From the NCBI GenBank assembly GCA_905221605.1, contig CAJNDS010002435.1, positions 1,027,277 to 1,091,276 on the forward strand: a stretch of 64,000 bases of DNA. Reading direction: 5' to 3'. Positions 23,901 through 35,317 of the stretch are shown piece by piece (position 1 is the first letter of the stretch; every line of letters starts with the position of its first letter). The DNA is from Symbiodinium natans (taxonomy: Eukaryota; Sar; Dinophyceae; Suessiales; Symbiodiniaceae). The notes beneath the pieces were generated by a model. It was not told where the DNA came from and searched no databases. It saw only the letters and a list, made by a program, of their open reading frames with translations. Made by a program: the position numbers and the translations under genes.

Positions 23901-26037
23901 GGTTGCTGGAGTGTAAGAAGAGCTCACATCCGGGTAGACATGTTATGAGCCCTCTGATGTATTTCCTGTGGATGAGGCTGCCATCAGCTGTCAAGCGCCC
24001 TGCAGGAGAGAGCCTGACAACAAAAATTGTAAGCAGCCGGCATACTTCTGGCAAGCCAGGTGATCCGGGCTCGCGGCTCATGCCCCGATTCGTGAGTCAG
24101 ATGAGTTTCACCATGCATTCATGGAATCATGCACGTCGGGGCTTGATATAGGTTCGTTTTGTCATGAAGGCTTGCATCAATGGGAGCAATGTGCCGAAGA
24201 GACTTCCTTCTGTCACTTCCCTGTGTGGACCCTCTTTCTCGTAGCCCTCTCACGATAATGCGCATCTATTAGTCTACCAGCCCGCACCACTCCCAAGGAG
24301 AGTGCAGGAGCCGGGGCCGATTGTCTCACAGCAGTGTGAGAGATTAGGACATGGGTCATGCACGGGAAACACTCAAAGAGTTTGACCAATCATAGCAAAG
24401 GAGCCGAGTCTCCATTGTCTCGGCGGCGCATTGAAGATCTTGTTATTCTCTGGTATTGGTTGTTTTGCACAGCAGCAGGCGTCGTCCTTGAATAGTTGCA
24501 CTTTGCGTTCTAGCCCTCGTTTGTTACAACTCATGCACTATGCCAGTGCAACAGTGTGTTGAAACTCCAGTGCCGACTATTTGTGCATGACACGTTTGAC
24601 TCTGTGCTGGTGATGGGGCGACCCGCAGCCATTCTGATGTATTGGGGCGCATGATCAGCGGCTCTATCGGCGTTAGCAAGTCTGGCTCGGCACGGTAGCT
24701 ACATGAAACTCTAAGGCCGGCCTGGTGCTTTACAGGCACAAAAGCGTGACGATCCTCTCAGAGTTCTTGTCACACCACAGAACTCTTCACAATGAACTTG
24801 GTTAAACGGTCCATTAGATAGTTGGGCGACAGTGGATGGCCGCAGCCCTGCAGGAGAGTTTTCACGGGGCCGCCCTGAAGTCTACTTGCGGCAGATCGTC
24901 GAGGGTATGGATCCTGTAAGCCCCAAATTGCATCAGTTTTGCATGGCTTCAATCTGCAACGGGAGCTCATGATGTGTGATTTTCGGACGACATTTAGCTA
25001 CACGTGCCCAAGAAGAGCACCGATAGTGATCATAAGACATATATGTATATATGCCTGACAGCCTGACACTGACCCCTGGCCGCTCCCAAAACTCCCAGGA
25101 CCTGCTGAGCTTGTCGCTTGGCCGCCCCACGCTGGTTGGCGGCTTGGGCTCAGGGCTTGTTTTCTTGTCCCTGAGTTGATTGGGAGCTTGTGGGGTGGCC
25201 GGGGGGGGGGGGGGGGCAGGGGCCCAAAGCCAGCAGGGACAGTGTACAGCGTCACAGCCACGCGACATCAGTCTGATGCCAGGATGATAGTACAAACGAC
25301 GGCGCCTTGCGATAGTCGTATGAAGTTTCAGTATCAGTCCGGGCTGATCCATTTTGACTGTTTATCTTGTAGTGCGGTGGGGGCTTGACTATGGTACGTT
25401 TAAGTTTCCATTTGGGCGAGCCATTCGGAGCTCGAAATGAGGTCGTGTCTGGCCCCATTGTGGCGCATCGTTTGCCGAACGCAGGCGAAGTGGTACAGGG
25501 CCAAGTATGTTTGAATAGTTTCACGGGCAGGTTCTCAGCTGCAACTATCTGCGCGGAGCCGGGGTGGGCAGTAGAAAGTTAACTTGTGCTTCGCAACAAA
25601 ACCCACGATGCAGAGCTGTAGGGAAGCTTTGCTCTGGGGTTGCGGCTCCTTCTGCTCAAGACACTAACTTGGACCCCTCGGAGGATCCCAAGAAGTAGAA
25701 TCCCCAAATAGTTCCCTGTACTACTAGTGGGTCTTTCTTAGGAACCCTTGAAGGGATCTACTTTGTGGATCCTCCCAGGACTCCGGGAAGACAATATAAG
25801 AGACCATTCAAGATTCGCCTCCGCCGTGTCAGTACTACGTGCGCAGTCGCCCAACTCTGGTCTAGGGGTTTCAAAAATGCGAGGCTAAAGAATCCTGTGA
25901 TGTCCCCAACTTTGCAGCCCCCAAAATCCAGCCCCGTGGGACGCAACGCCTGTCCAGGCTCCATCCCACAGTCAGCGCTTCCATTTGCGAGGCCGCAGCC
26001 TTTCAACCCCCCCCTGGGCCCCAAGCGTCTCCACAAT
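20988..26037. other. Unidentified region
   Basis: No recognised gene. Open stretches at 21488-21889 (+) and 22272-22610 (-) are long but unassigned. On the minus strand at about 23735-23845, a frame containing LMAHPFLCDIGDIAAAAERL looks protein-like. A poly-C run lies at 23721-23732 and a G16 tract at 25201-25216. Confidence 0.3.
25201..25216. repeat. Poly-G tract (G16)
   Basis: Sixteen consecutive G bases. Confidence 0.85.
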
Positions 26038-26659
26038 CTCAGGGCTTGGGTTCGGCCGGTCCACACTAACAGTCACCACCAGCAGACCCACAAATAAAAG
26101 CACCCGGTAAATGCCAGAAAATTGACTGAGATTCCTGCTATTCCTGGTGCTATTTCTGGTGCATTTTTTGTGCTATTCCTGGTGCTATTTCTGGTGCTAT
26201 TTTTTGTGCTATTGTTTGTGCTATTTCTGGTGCTATTTTTTGTGCTATTGTTTGTGCTATTTCTGGTGCTATTTCTGGTGCTGTTGCTGGTGCTATGTGA
26301 CTAACAATCACCATCAGCAGACCCACAAAAAACAGCACCCGGTAAATGCTAAGCTGCTAAAATTGACTGGGATTCCTGGTGCTATTTCTGGTGCTATTGT
26401 TTGTGCTATTTCTGGTGCTATTTTTTGTGCTATTCCTGGCGCTATTTCTGGTGCTATTTTTTGTGCTATTGTTTGTGCTATTTCTGGTGCTATTTCTGCT
26501 GCTATGTGACTAACAGTCACCACCAGCAGACCCACAAAAAGAAGCACCCGGTAAATGCTAAAATTGACTGGGATTCCTGGTGCTATTTTTGGCCTGTGTG
26601 TTATAAGGCCACGGCGTTATTTGACTGTTAGTGTGGACCGGCCGAACCCAACTCAGGGC
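26038..26659. mobile_element. Non-autonomous DNA transposon with 30-bp TIRs and 8-bp TSD
   Basis: Bases 26046-26075 (starting TTGGGTTCGGCCGGTCC) are the exact reverse complement of 26622-26651, so there is a perfect 30-base terminal inverted repeat. The 8-mer CTCAGGGC directly flanks both ends (26038-26045 and 26652-26659) as a target-site duplication. The element is 606 bases and codes for no transposase. Eight-base duplications are usual for hAT-like elements and can occur in Mutator- or Merlin-like ones; the superfamily is not settled. The interior consists of three copies of a sub-terminal block (CTAACA(G/A)TCACCA(C/T)CAGCAG..., starting about 26066, 26301 and 26512). Each is followed by tandem 12-base units of the GTGCTATTTCTG type. 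Confidence 0.85.
26128..26510. repeat. 12-bp minisatellite inside the transposon
   Basis: Tandem variants of GTGCTATTTCTG, GTGCTATTTTTT and GTGCTATTGTTT fill about 26140-26297 and 26370-26507, separated by a copy of the element's sub-terminal block. Confidence 0.85.
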
Positions 26660-28169
26660 TATATAGTAGCGTAAGTAGTACTATTTGCTGTTTCAGTGCT
26701 GTCTCTCAGACGTTATAACCGTCTGCATGTAAACCGTTGGGCAGGTTAGACCCGCCAAGCCATCTTCGACCCCAATTCCCCCAGCGTCCGTAAAACTATG
26801 GCACATGCTGGGTAGCCAGTCACCCGTTAAGTGACTAAGTGCGACTCTCTACAACGACCCTTTGCGCCCGATATACCCTTGAGCAGGGCGACGTGTTGGG
26901 CCTTCCTTTGCCTCGGCTTTTGGAGCAACCGGAGGTCCGATGTGACGATTGCTTCAGGTGTTGTGGTTCCACGATGTTTGAGATGCGCTGTAGCCTGTGG
27001 ATGCGTGTGGCTCGAGAGCAGATTTCGGGGCTCAAAGCAGCCTGACATCAAGGGCAGCCTCAACATGCGATTTCAGGGGTTTTTTCGCAGGTGCGACCAA
27101 TGTAATGGAGTGCGATGGATGAGAATACGCTTGCCTGCAGGCTGGCTCGATCACGTGCCACCACCAGAATGTCGTCAACAGGACGACGGGTCGATTTGCT
27201 CCTATTGCTTTGCTGGAAGGGCCGTGTTTTTTCTTCTTGGGTCACCAGTCTATGAGTACTCAGCTCATCACCTGAAAACTGAACCTGTCGGCGCTTACCT
27301 TGACACGTGATGTGTAGACACCTGGTGGTGTCTAGGAGCGAAGTGTCAGAGCCAAAGGTCAGAAGAGCCGAGACCTAGGATGTCAGTAAGAATGAGGCCT
27401 GAGTTGCTAGGTGCAGGCCCAGCATGAGTCACCAGCACCACAGCGTGATCTCAATGCCTTCGGGCCTTCGAGCTGAACTAAGTTAGCGAACACCAGACCT
27501 CATCGATACATAAATGCATGCTACAGGTCATTGGAGACACAGCTTGGCATTGACATGCCTTCACCACTCTCAGCTCCGGTGTAAACCCACGCATAGCCCA
27601 GCTTTAGCCTGCTAGCATGTCCGTTGCCCTCCGCAGCCCTTTCCAAATCAAACGGGGACTCCCATGGCCGAAGCCGCGGCATGGAGCAGGGATGGCATCC
27701 TGTTTCAAATTGGTGCAGGCCTGTCTAGGCCCGAGTCTAGGCTCCCTGTTCACAAGCGAAAGTTGAAAGAGCCAGGGCTGTTTGCACAGAGAGTCCAGAC
27801 CTCTACCTGCCACATTATCTGCCACCACCTGAAGAGACTGCTGCATGTTCAATGACAAGCTGGTACTGTACCTGTACCAGTGGTGGGAGCAGAGGGCAGG
27901 CGAGGGCGCACCGCCGTACGAAGATGCTTGCATGGTTGCTGTCGCTGTTTACCGCTGCAGCCCAGCAAACTCACGGCAGGTTACTGCCGTGGTGGTCTGT
28001 AAAGCCTTTGTGCATCATGGTCTTGTGCGACACTCCACCTGTTGCCCGCACTGAGGAGTGTGGATTCCACACCAGGGCACTTGATTGCCTCTTGCACAGC
28101 ATGGAGCGACAGGGTGAGAGCAGCACGCGTTCTGAGTACAACATCCATCGATGCTGTCATTCACATAAG
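26660..28169. other. No gene recognised
   Basis: Several overlapping open stretches near 26831-27310 and 27664-28054 carry no motif I know. This may be a spacer or the 5' region of the channel A gene. Confidence 0.3.
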
Positions 28170-28235
28170 GAATGCCTCCATGACATCGCAAAGCGCCTTG
28201 CGGCGGAGCACGAACGTCAGGCATCGGAACCACAA
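28170..28235 (+). CDS. Exon-like coiled-coil segment, possible N-terminus of channel A
   Basis: Between an AG|G acceptor (28168-28169) and a GTGAG donor (28236), 22 codons read ECLHDIAKRLAAEHERQASE and end PQ. The heptad-like charged pattern suggests a coiled coil. Its position 3.4 kb before channel A's S1 resembles the coiled-coil-like exons 2.7 kb before channel B's S1. Assignment to channel A is inference. Confidence 0.4.
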
Positions 28236-31200
28236 GTGAGCTTTCACGTGGGCCTTGGGGCAGGTCTCATCTGAGGTCCGTTGATGTTATTTTGCGCATT
28301 CATGTCATCGCATGAGAGTGGTAGAGAGAGAGAGAGAGGGAGGAGGTTTGCATGCTAGAGCTCAGATGTTTACTGGAGTTGAGTAGATGTCTCAAGCCCG
28401 ATCTTCTCACCGCAGCTTAGACTTCCGAACAAATGCCAGGGACAGGCCAGCCAAGGACCCTCGTAGGCAGTCTGAAGTTCAAAACAGAAACACAGACTAC
28501 ATACGCCCTGTGCTACAAGATGCAAGGTGACTCTAGGGCATTTCCACTTTCACTCCCCAAGGCGGCAGCGTTGAGGACCCTTCAGGAAGAGAACGACAGG
28601 CAACCACGATCGCAATAGGGTGTACAAAGAGAGGTGTCCCTTGAGTCGAAGAAGGCACGTAACCCTTTTATTCTGCAACCCCCCCCCCCCCTAATCAGCC
28701 CCAGGTGTTGTTGAGTTTGTTCGTTGCTTTCTGAGAGGCGTGGGAGGCCTGTAACATGCAGCACCATACTACATATTACTACATAGGCTCCCTGCAGCTT
28801 CATCCTTTTGAGATGCCTTAGAAAAAAGATGAGATCCTGGTGCTTTGGGCCGTCGAAAGTGGGGTTCTTTCTCGGATTTTTGGGGGCAGCTGAGGCTAAA
28901 GGAGGCCAATGTGCCCGTGGCTTCAATCGCTTCAATCAGTCCTGGGCGCCTTGGTGAACACTTTGTGAACACTCGGTGAACATTTGTTGCGTCATAAGGA
29001 TGGTTTAAGGGCCACTTTGTATTGATGTTGGATCTAGCAGCAGCTGATGGCTTTTGCCATCCTGGCCGGACACGGGCGGGCGCAAGCCCCAAACCTGCAT
29101 CTCCCGAGATACTCTCTCCGAAATCATGACGGGAACTCTTCGCCCATCTCCTTGCGAGCCTTGGCCGGGTGTAGTATGTTGTTCGTGGTTCGGGCTACTG
29201 CTCGGGCGCAGGATTGTTCTCTGACAGCGCGCCCTATCAGCTGCAACTAGTTGTTTGGTTGAGGACACTGCTGTTGAAAGTTTTAAAGTTCGACGTGCGA
29301 GCTTCGGACATCCAGCACGAAGGCTGCAACATCTAGGCATGCTTCAGGCTTCTGGCCCGAAATGGCAGGACCCTCCATCCAAACATGGCTTCTTGCTAGT
29401 CGGCAAAATAGACCTAGTTGTTGCTATCCGCTAACATGGTGGATGCCATGTGAATGCCTTGGTTTCTGGGTGGGTTTGACAAACTGGCAGAAGTTCATGA
29501 TAGGGAGGGGGTGGGGGGGGGGGGTGGGGGGGGTTGGATGGGGTAAAAGAAGCCGCCCAAAGAGTCTTCTCGCTGCCCTGCTGAAGGCCACAGTCCAGGG
29601 AAGCTGAACCGGTCCGCGACCGTGGCCTCGGCACTCTCGAACACCTGGTCTTCTGCCCTTAGCAGTGCTGGCTTGAAGGCGGGGAGGGGGTAAGATAGGG
29701 TAACCCCCTATTACATGCCCAATCATGACCTGCAAGAGACAGACAAAATTGACTTTCAGACCAGGTGACCAGTGTCTGCACATGGTGCCCAGCATTGTGA
29801 AACAAATCGAATTTTGGGGAAGTGCCAGAAACTAAGGGCCGGACCGAGAATGTAGATCCGCCAAGCATCGCTCGTGCACCTTGGCATCGAAGCCGGCTAT
29901 AGGCCCTGGCTTTGAGATCACAAGACGTGCAGCACTGTGACGACCTGCTCTTACGATGAGGTCGAGAGCTGTAAAACGGAAGGAGGGGGGTTGGAGGCAA
30001 GAGCGCATTGTCTCAATTCGAGGGACCCCTGATGGACCCCCTCTCCCAAAAGTAGGATCCGCTCCCTTCTAGTCAGGGCCCAATCTTTCGGAGAGCCCCC
30101 ACATGAATCGAAAAGTTCTGCTTCATTTTCAGGGGCTGCTCCGAGATCATTTTTCATGGTGGTGGTGAGGGGAGGAAGAAAGGAGAAGGTTGCAAAATGG
30201 TTGGGGAAAGAAGTGTTATGGAATCGGTTAAGAGAGAGAGGCACATGATATGGAAGCACTGGCTTGGAAGCACCCAGATCCGGAAAGCCAAGGACGAGGA
30301 CAACCTGCTAAACGAGAAGGTGGATGTGGATCAGCTCCGACCCTTTCGATCCAAGCCTGACCAGCAGCTATATAGGGGCATTTGTTCTTGATCTTTTTTT
30401 TGTTTGGGTCGTGTTGCGGCGCTTCTACCTAGGTAGGACAATTTCCTCAAGCTCTCTTCCGGTGCCTGTGAGCCCGTCCCTTCGATCCACCAACGCAAGG
30501 ATCGTCTCACTCACATTCCGACCTGGCCGTGCCGAGTGGACAGTCGAAGTCAAACTTTGTGGAGGAAGAGAAGGTTCAGCTACTCGGAGATGTCAGGATC
30601 GTCCCTGGGAAGGCTGTGCAGGATACGCGGGGATGACTCTTTGTTTCCAAGCTTGCTCATAGTGAATATTTGAAACCAAGAGTGATTGGGTGGCAAAGAA
30701 AAGTTTGTTTTTTGCATATCTTCCGGTCTACTCTGTGACGGACCACAAGCCCCGCCCTCGTAAGGTTCATGATCATGAGGGCTGAGAGGACCAAGCGATT
30801 CAGCTCCACGAAGCCTGGGTACGTGTCGGCCCGAGTTGGGTAACTCCCTTCGGGGCATGATCCACATTTGCCTGGTTGGCACCAAGATGGGGAGTGGTCA
30901 TGTGTTGGTCCATGTTGGTCCGATTTCTGAGACAAGGCTTTGAGTGTTTGATCGTCTTCAAATGCCGGTCAAGGCTGAGGGTACGAAGTTCTTCCTCTGC
31001 AGGGTCGCGGATAGCTATGTCTAGGTTTGCAGGATAACCTTTGCGCACTTCTGCTTTCGCAAGCATGTTTGCTTTCTCAACTAAAGCCGCCGTAAGCCGC
31101 CTATATACTTACAGCTCCTCTCCGCGAAAAGCGCGGTCCTTCCCAAACGAGCCAAGACCCGACCTTGCAAATGGGAGCTGCAGGTGATCAATCCCGACAG

Positions 31201-31569
31201 CGTCGCAGCAATCACTTGGCAGATAGTGACGAGAGCCTTGCCGCCAAAAGTTGGGATTAGTTCAATCAGCACAGATGAGTGTCAAGTTCTGGCCTACACA
31301 CCCAACACCGGCAAAGAACCCACAGCACACCACCGACCGAAAGATAAGTCCCAGTGCAGCCTCTCGCTTAAATGCAGGAGGACTCGAGGACCTTTCTCCG
31401 AGATGAGCGCACCCAGCCTTGTGTGTGATTTCCCTGTGAAGGCTGCAGGTTCAGCCCAGTAGCGATTCAACATCCGGTGTAGGAGTATTGGACTTTGTCA
31501 TCTCAAGGCCCACTAGCTACCAAAGCTCACTAATGCTAGCACGTGACGTGCCAACGGCAGAGCGCCCAG
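28236..31569. other. Region upstream of channel A with unassigned coding-like pieces
   Basis: Two + strand segments look coding: about 30276-30365 (IRKAKDEDNLLNEKVDVDQL) and about 30490-30610 (SDLAVPSGQSKSNFVEEEKV then QLLGDVRIVPGKAVQD). They may belong to the cytosolic N-terminus of channel A. A further stretch after GCTGCAG at 31172 reads DQSRQRRSNHLADSDESLAA. None is assigned with confidence. A GA run lies at 28321-28340, a C run at 28679-28691 and G runs at 29510-29532. Confidence 0.35.
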
Positions 31570-34500
31570 GCTGTTGCATGGCATATGTGGCCTTGATCAC
31601 GCCCATCCAGGCCTTGTGTCATTGTTTCTGGTGTGCTTACCCCCGGAATTCCCAAGTATGGCGCCGTGGTGCAGGTTGGCATGTAACATACTCGGCAGTT
31701 TGACTTCCATAGCCCATGTCGATAAAACAAGAAGCGGCGCCTGCATCGTCCTGCATGGGTGAGTGTGCACTTGGCTGCCAGTCAAGCGAAAGCTACAAGT
31801 ACTCGCTTGATCTCGCATCGCTCGGTTAGGCGACCACATTCAGGAACTGCATTCCCCCCAGAGTAGACCTCTTGATGTGTCGAAGTCGGCCTCGTTCTCA
31901 TCGATCGGCGGCCGCATTGGAAACTGCGCTATCCCTTCGGGAGTTGCAAGTTATAAGTAACGGAGATAGATGGGGGTGGCACCCTCCGCCGCGACAATTG
32001 AATCGAACTAGAGCTTCCTGAGTTACTTGTTTTTCTAGCGTCTACATGGTGATTAGCTTTTGACACATGGACTAAAAATGTGCTTAAAACGCTGGCATCT
32101 GCAGCAAATCCGGCACTTTGACCCATTTTAGCTGTTTGTCTAAATTCCAGCGCCTACTCAGAGAATGCTTTGCCCTGATGTGTAGTTCCGCCGCTGATGT
32201 GTATTCACGCTATGCAGCATCCACAATCGGGTGATGTGTATTCCCGCGGCGTGGTGTGATATAGGCCTGCCACTTGTATCTCGACAAAACAAAGACAAAA
32301 CCAGAAATGTCAGAGGGTGAGCCGATTGAGAAATCATGCTGACACCTTCGTTCATGGTCTTTGGCTTGAGGCCCTAGCTTTCTTGAGTTGTCCATTTCGG
32401 CAGTGCTCATGATAAAGAATTTTGACCTTCCTTTCCGGGTAAGTTCAGGGTTCTAAGTTCCTGGTTCCGAATCTATTTTGTACCCGGCGGCTGCGAGCTT
32501 TACATGTTTGATGACAACCCTCCATGCTAGCACCTTCAGCCTGCCAGACCTACAGCAAACCCGATTTTTTTGTTGGAATGAACCTCGAAATCCAGCGCAG
32601 TAGGCATCCTAAAAAAGGTTGGGCTTCTTGACATGCGCTTCGATTGGGTCTTCTTTCTCAGCCTCTGCGTCTTGGCTGGTGCAGACATTGGAATGTTCGG
32701 ATTTGGGCTTGTGCCTACGTTGCTTTCAGGCTGAAACCTGAACAGCACCAATTCTTTACAGGAATTTCTGGGAATTTCAGTTTTGTCAGAGTCGGGCTTG
32801 GAGGGCTAGATGGGGGTTTATGGCATGCTCAGTCGGAGTTGTCACTTGAGCCCCGGGGTGGAGGCGTGAGCTGGGTTTGAAGGCATCAAATACTCCATGT
32901 GTCTGGCGCGCATCTCCACCAGGTCAGAGACATAAAAGCTCCGGCTAGCAATGCGACTGCAGGTGTGGACATCGTGTTCCTGATCGACATGATTCTGCAG
33001 CGCCTGGACTGAACATGATATGCCTTGGCCAAGAAACCTACATTCAAGCACTTCAACAACCGTGACATCACAACCCCCACACACATCCCCTTCCCTTCAG
33101 TTTGTTTCACCAGTGCAATCTGGCAGCTACAGGTTCTTCACCATGTACCCGAAGTCGACAGCCCGGGGCATCGAGTGGGAGCATCGATGCAGTCACATAT
33201 GCCGCTGGGATCCACTCACACCACTCACGCCACTCACACCACTACTACCAACCATTTCCGCTGCTACTTCTACTACTACGAATCTTGATCATACCGACCA
33301 CGACCAGTCATGACCATGCATTCTGCTTGCCGGTATATTATCATTGTTTCGTGTGTGAGCTTGATTACCCTACTCACTAAACCATTCTGATTCTTCATTA
33401 TGCCAGGCTGAGTCAGATTTTTCGTTTCAGATTTTAGACGTGGTCTTGATCTGGGCATGGCTCAGCATAGCTCACAAACCTCTTCCAAGAACCAAGGTGC
33501 ACATTACCTCAGGATGCCTGGCTGAATTCGGAAGGGAATCCCAGGTCTTCGAGTGGGCGCATGGAGCTGGAGGCCTCTCCTCGCTGCAGAGTCATCATTT
33601 TGCGAGCTTTAAGTCTGCAGACTATGGAGAATCAACAGGGTTTAGCACGGCACAGCAATCTCACGTGCCTTACTATGGGGAGTAATCATGAATGGAAAGT
33701 GAGTCCTACAAACCTCTGTTCTGCGCTGGGTTGGCACGAGTGATCTTGCAATGGAGAGACCTCTCTACTCATTCCATGAATTCCACGAACCATGAGAAAC
33801 GCAAGAGATTCTACTTCAGTGTCCAAAACTCGAATCAATTTGGTATTGGTAGCAGCCTGCGCGTTCTGGTTCGGGTAGGGTCTGACATCCGCCTTACCCA
33901 AAGTTTCGCGCTCGGCGTAATGCCGTGCTGCGTGATGTTTAAAGAGTGTAGCGCTGATGGCCTAGGACGTGGTTCGCACTTGACTTGCTGACCATCATCC
34001 CGTTCGACATCTTCAGCTTGGCATATGGCACGGATAACTTGAAGGAGGGGCATGAAACCACCACAGTAGGCTACAATGGCACCTTTCTTATCCCTGACAA
34101 ACAGAAGCCTGCACTGCACTTCCCCAACAGTTCCCGACAGTGTGCAGCTAACTTGAGAGATGACGCAGCCGTAGCACATTCTGCCTACGCTACAGAAAAA
34201 ATTTGAATGCGTCACGTGTCACATCTCGGCGCGATGTGCGCAAGATGGGCTCGCATTCCAAAAAACGAACCAAGTGGAACATATGGGAACATATGGCTAT
34301 CACGCGCAATGATTGGACCTTTCTTTTTTACTCCTAGCACTTGCACAATTTTCTGCTGCGGCAGATGTGAATGCAAGGAGGGAACGAAGAGAGAGTGCCA
34401 GCAACGGTCGCAAACTCGCACTGTGGCAGCTGCCACCATGAGAGTTCAAGACGTGCCTCCCCAGTGATTGCGCCTTCAGAAGCAGGAGCTCAAGAGCATC

Positions 34501-35233
34501 AAAGTCGTGCGGGCTCTGCGCCTGCTGAAACTGATGCGGTGCCCTGGTCTCAGAATGAGCTCAAGGGCCAGTGCTGCAAGAGAAGTTAGAGGCAAGCCGC
34601 AAGCCCCTTTCACAAAGTATCAACCTCTAGCGCCATTGACACGAGCAGCAGTCCGTGGACTTTGGCAAGGGAGCTCATCAGCGAACGCATCCTCCAGCTT
34701 ATGATCATCACTTTCGAAACTAATGAATTTGACCTTCTTGCAAACATTGTTCTGAGAAGGAGGTGCCTTCGATAATTCCTCAAGAGCACACGCAGGGCAA
34801 ACATGGATGGGGCACGATGCTCTCAATCTGAGGATGCTGAAATCATCCCGGCTGTTCCTTGGCTCAAGCTCTCGCAGTTCTCCATAACTGTGGTTGCAGA
34901 GCCTTCCTGAATCTTGAACTGTGTGGAACACACCCTAAGAGGTGTAGCAGGCGGTGTCCCTTAATTACCATCCGTTTCCGAGCTGGTTCCAGCGGGTTCC
35001 TTTGCAGTTGCAGCCTCGCGCACACTTTCACCCTGACTGAACTGAAGAGTTCGCAGGCCTGAGTGCCACACGGGGAGTGGGTAAACCCCTCTCTTCTATT
35101 GGCTCTTAAAGTGTCAAAAGCGGGGACTTGCTTCAGGCTGTGTCATATCACTCATCTCAGGCTTCACAAGCTGGAGATTGCACTGTCCATCCCCTACCAG
35201 CACTTCGCGCTCATGAGATTCTTGTTTGGCCTG
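31570..35233 (+). CDS. Channel A, voltage-sensor exons (S1 to S4-S5 linker)
   Basis: First part of a KAT/HCN-type voltage-gated K+ channel subunit. Exons: 31570-31610 (S1 end, CMAYVALITPIQ), 31675-31720 (S1-S2, VGM then a TAA at 31684), 32963-32999 (S2, VDIVFLIDMIL), 33133-33185 (FFTMYPKSTARGIEWEH), tentative 33573-33612, 33966-34044 (S3, TWFALDLLTIIPFDIFSLA), 34486-34538 (S4, KSIKVVRALRLLKLM), an 18-base micro-exon 34833-34850 (MLKSS) and 35161-35233 (LHKLEIALSIPYQHFALMRF). S4 has Arg/Lys at every third position. Phases agree from 32963 to 35233. Donors include GC, GA and GT. Copy B has the same order. The TAA is the one defect seen. Membrane location is from the family. Confidence 0.78.
34833..34850 (+). 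other. 18-nt micro-exon of channel A
   Basis: Bracketed by AG (34831-34832) and GC (34851). It supplies exactly the 18 bases that in copy B are continuous with the S4 exon (B: RIFRTSK, A: RMLKSSR), and both junction phases fit (CG|G and CG|G). Confidence 0.65.
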
Positions 35234-35317
35234 GCTACGCGGCGGCCTGTTATGGTCTGTTGTCACCGCTCCTAAGTGAGGACAGCCTGAATCCTAACAT
35301 GTGCAAGATCAGCCAAG

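Noticed and set aside
26122-26509. Hydrophobic repeat proteins (LFLVLF..., and the reverse strand IAPEIAQ...)
   Set aside because: They are translations of the 12-base minisatellite within the transposon and have no start context or conserved domain.
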